A DNA stretch of 64,000 nt from Cucumis sativus (Eukaryota; Streptophyta; Magnoliopsida; Cucurbitales; Cucurbitaceae): NCBI RefSeq assembly GCF_000004075.3, contig NC_026656.2:19416607-19480606 (forward strand), in the 5' to 3' direction. The notes under the pieces are model-generated. The model searched no databases and was not told where the DNA came from. It was given only the letters and a program-made list of their open reading frames with translations. How positions within the stretch are numbered: the first letter of the stretch is position 1; each line of letters opens with the position of its first letter. Below are positions 62,303 through 64,000 of this stretch, piece after piece. The translations under genes were made by a program, and so were the position numbers.

Positions 62303-63637
62303 TTAAACCAGCGTTGAACACCGAGAGGTTACGGGATCGTACAACGCCGGCAAAAGATACTTTCTGCTGCCGACGCCGTCGGCATTATAGCTCCCGCCGG
62401 TGGTGTCGTCCTTCAGCAGCTTACCAGCGTATCCTGGATAAGCCCCCTTCCCGTATACCCCAGGACAGGCCGTCGCCGCCTCCAGCGGCGCCGCTGGCAA
62501 CCCGAGGAAGTAGCCGTTACCGAAGGGATTAGTGGCGGTTCCAGCCAAAAGAGTAGCAATGTTGATTATCATGCCGTCGATCCCGACGTCGGCGTTCGGC
62601 GGTAGAAGCGGCGGCGTTTGTGGGCCGTAGATGGGCTGGTGGAACGGCCAAGCACATTGACCCGGACACTGATTTACTGAGTTGCCGACCCATATGAAGG
62701 CGGATTTCGATTTGTGGTCCCAATTATGAAAGCCGCAGGTGCTCATACAAAACCCTTCGACGGCGACGTCCTCCGCCGTGAGAACCAGCGTCATGCCGCC
62801 GTATTTCGAGCCGGCCCTCCGTGACAGTTCTGAAATTTGGTTTCTTTTTAAGAATTTTCCGATGGAGTATTCATCGTCTGTTATTTGTTTCGCTAAAATA
62901 AGCTTAGCGTCTTTTTTTCCGGCTCTTTTCATATAAACCTGAATTGAAATGAAAGAAATGTATATATTAAAATGAGGTTGCCAATGGATTTTAATTATTG
63001 TGATATTATATTTATACATGGTTATTAAGCGTTTTATTATTTAAAACCATTTATTTTTATTTAATCCAATTTATATGAAATACGTATATTAAGAGATAAA
63101 AAAAAAAGTCAAATATTCTATTTCTTATATCCATACTTGCAAAATAAAAAATGGTCTTTCAAAATAAACGTCCTTTGTTAGTTTTGATATGAAAATATGA
63201 TTTTCAATTTTAAAGATAATAACAATATATATCCCTTATTTAGAATCTAAATTCAAGCAATATAGGGTACAAGTGATAACAAAATTTAAACTCAAACACA
63301 AACTTTTGAATTGAGTGGTAATTATTTAACGAACCTGAACGGTATTCCACCAACGAGAGACTGATGGAGTGACACTGTTGGACTTGTCCGAATGAGAATC
63401 GAGAGAGAGAAAGAAATCGATAACAATGGCTTTCTGAGGGGCCGTAAATTTGCCATACCACAAGATGGAAACAGGAACGTTACCTTGAAGCAAAGCCCCA
63501 TTGTGGTAACGGATGCCCATTGGTGGTGCTTCATACAGAGATGCAAGTTTTCTTGCTCCAAACCCTAAATTGAACAAATTCATCATGCAAAAAACAATAA
63601 CAACGAGGATCGAATTTGGAAATTGGAAGAAACCCAT
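62303..63637 (-). CDS. EXL: EXORDIUM-like secreted protein (phosphate-induced protein 1 domain)
   Basis: Two exons on the minus strand (63335-63637 and 62303-62938) join to 312 residues. A signal peptide (about 1-27, NSILVVIVFCMMNLFNLGFG) is followed by the Phi-1/EXO domain. Landmarks are YHNGALLQGNVPVSILWYG, VTPSVSRWW, the block GQCAWPFHQPIYGPQTPPL, DGMIINIATLLAGT and the C-terminal SYNADGVGSRKYLLPALYDP. Cysteines are conserved as expected for an apoplastic protein. EXO/EXL proteins are brassinosteroid- or carbon-responsive growth factors of the cell wall in Arabidopsis. The closest paralogue number cannot be given. The intron is unusual; see findings. Confidence 0.92.
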
Positions 63638-64000
63638 TTTGGAAAACAGTTTGATTTTTCAGAAAGTTGAAAGTTTTTTTGTTTATATGAAATAAAAATG
63701 GAGGGGTTTTTAATAGAATAGGGGATTTGAGGTTTTTCATGAACCAATAGGGGGGAATGGGGAGTTGGGAAGTAGCTTTCTAGGGAAGGAAATTTTTCTT
63801 AAAGCTAAAAAAGTAGATTAAAGGTTTAAGCAAAACTTCACGAGAAGTTGATAAGATTTTTATTAAGTTAAAAGGGGAGAAGAATCCAACATTTTTACTT
63901 TGTTTATTATTGTGGTTTAATAAGTGCTTTGGTGGTTGTAGTTTTTGTTCTTTTTCTAATGTTAATTTTTATTCGTTTATAAAGATGAAATGTTTGATTT
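63638..64000 (-). promoter_or_regulatory. Upstream region of the EXORDIUM-like gene
   Basis: On the minus strand CATATAAAC near 63688 lies about 50 bases before the ATG, a possible TATA box with a short leader. The remainder to the window edge is AT-rich with no other gene visible. Confidence 0.4.

Noticed and set aside
1-64000. A novel gene cluster or defence-like system
   Set aside because: The recognised genes are ordinary plant loci of unrelated function with alternating strands; nothing indicates a joint system.

Overview
This window is nuclear DNA of a flowering plant. The genes have many GT-AG introns, the spacers are AT-rich, and the proteins closely match eudicot families. The spacers also hold small palindromic elements and other short repeats that I associate from memory with Cucurbitaceae (melon or cucumber type), so a cucurbit is my best guess; that is inference. 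No prokaryotic features, CRISPR arrays or rRNA genes were seen, and no convincing tRNA.

Ten protein genes can be modelled with intact reading frames. Left to right they are: a WW-domain/EAR protein of the CURLY FLAG LEAF 1 type (+, 5841-6699); a BTL-type mitochondrial adenine-nucleotide carrier (+, 9418-13092, with a GC-AG intron); a TMEM135/Tim17-like membrane protein (+, 15403-20320, eight exons); TRM112 (-, 21637-22005, with a probable leader intron); an alpha/beta hydrolase (+, 25664-27054); an epsilon-group 14-3-3 protein (-, 27877-29947); a MAGE/NSE3 SMC5/6 subunit (+, 31854-35597); a 5'-adenylylsulfate reductase-like thioredoxin-fold membrane protein (-, 36569-38695); an RRM protein (+, 57443-61071); and an EXORDIUM-like secreted protein (-, 62303-63637). 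An eleventh intact frame (-, 51299-51967) encodes an AT-hook protein that looks like the front part of an MBD8-like protein.

Genes are dense and alternate in strand between about 9 and 39 kb. The stretches 1-5.8 kb, 39-51 kb and 52-57 kb are gene-poor. The 43.4-48.7 kb stretch is a cluster of small and broken transposable elements: a Harbinger/Tourist-like MITE, a LINE-type RNase H remnant, a hAT-type MITE with perfect 8-bp target duplications, further MITEs, and a solo LTR with perfect 5-bp duplications.

The genes are mostly unrelated housekeeping or regulatory loci and form no cluster or pathway. I found no convincing new biological system. The most useful leads are the GC-AG intron, the MBD8-like protein without an MBD, the intron in the EXORDIUM-like gene, an unrecognised possible gene end near 41 kb, and the element cluster.
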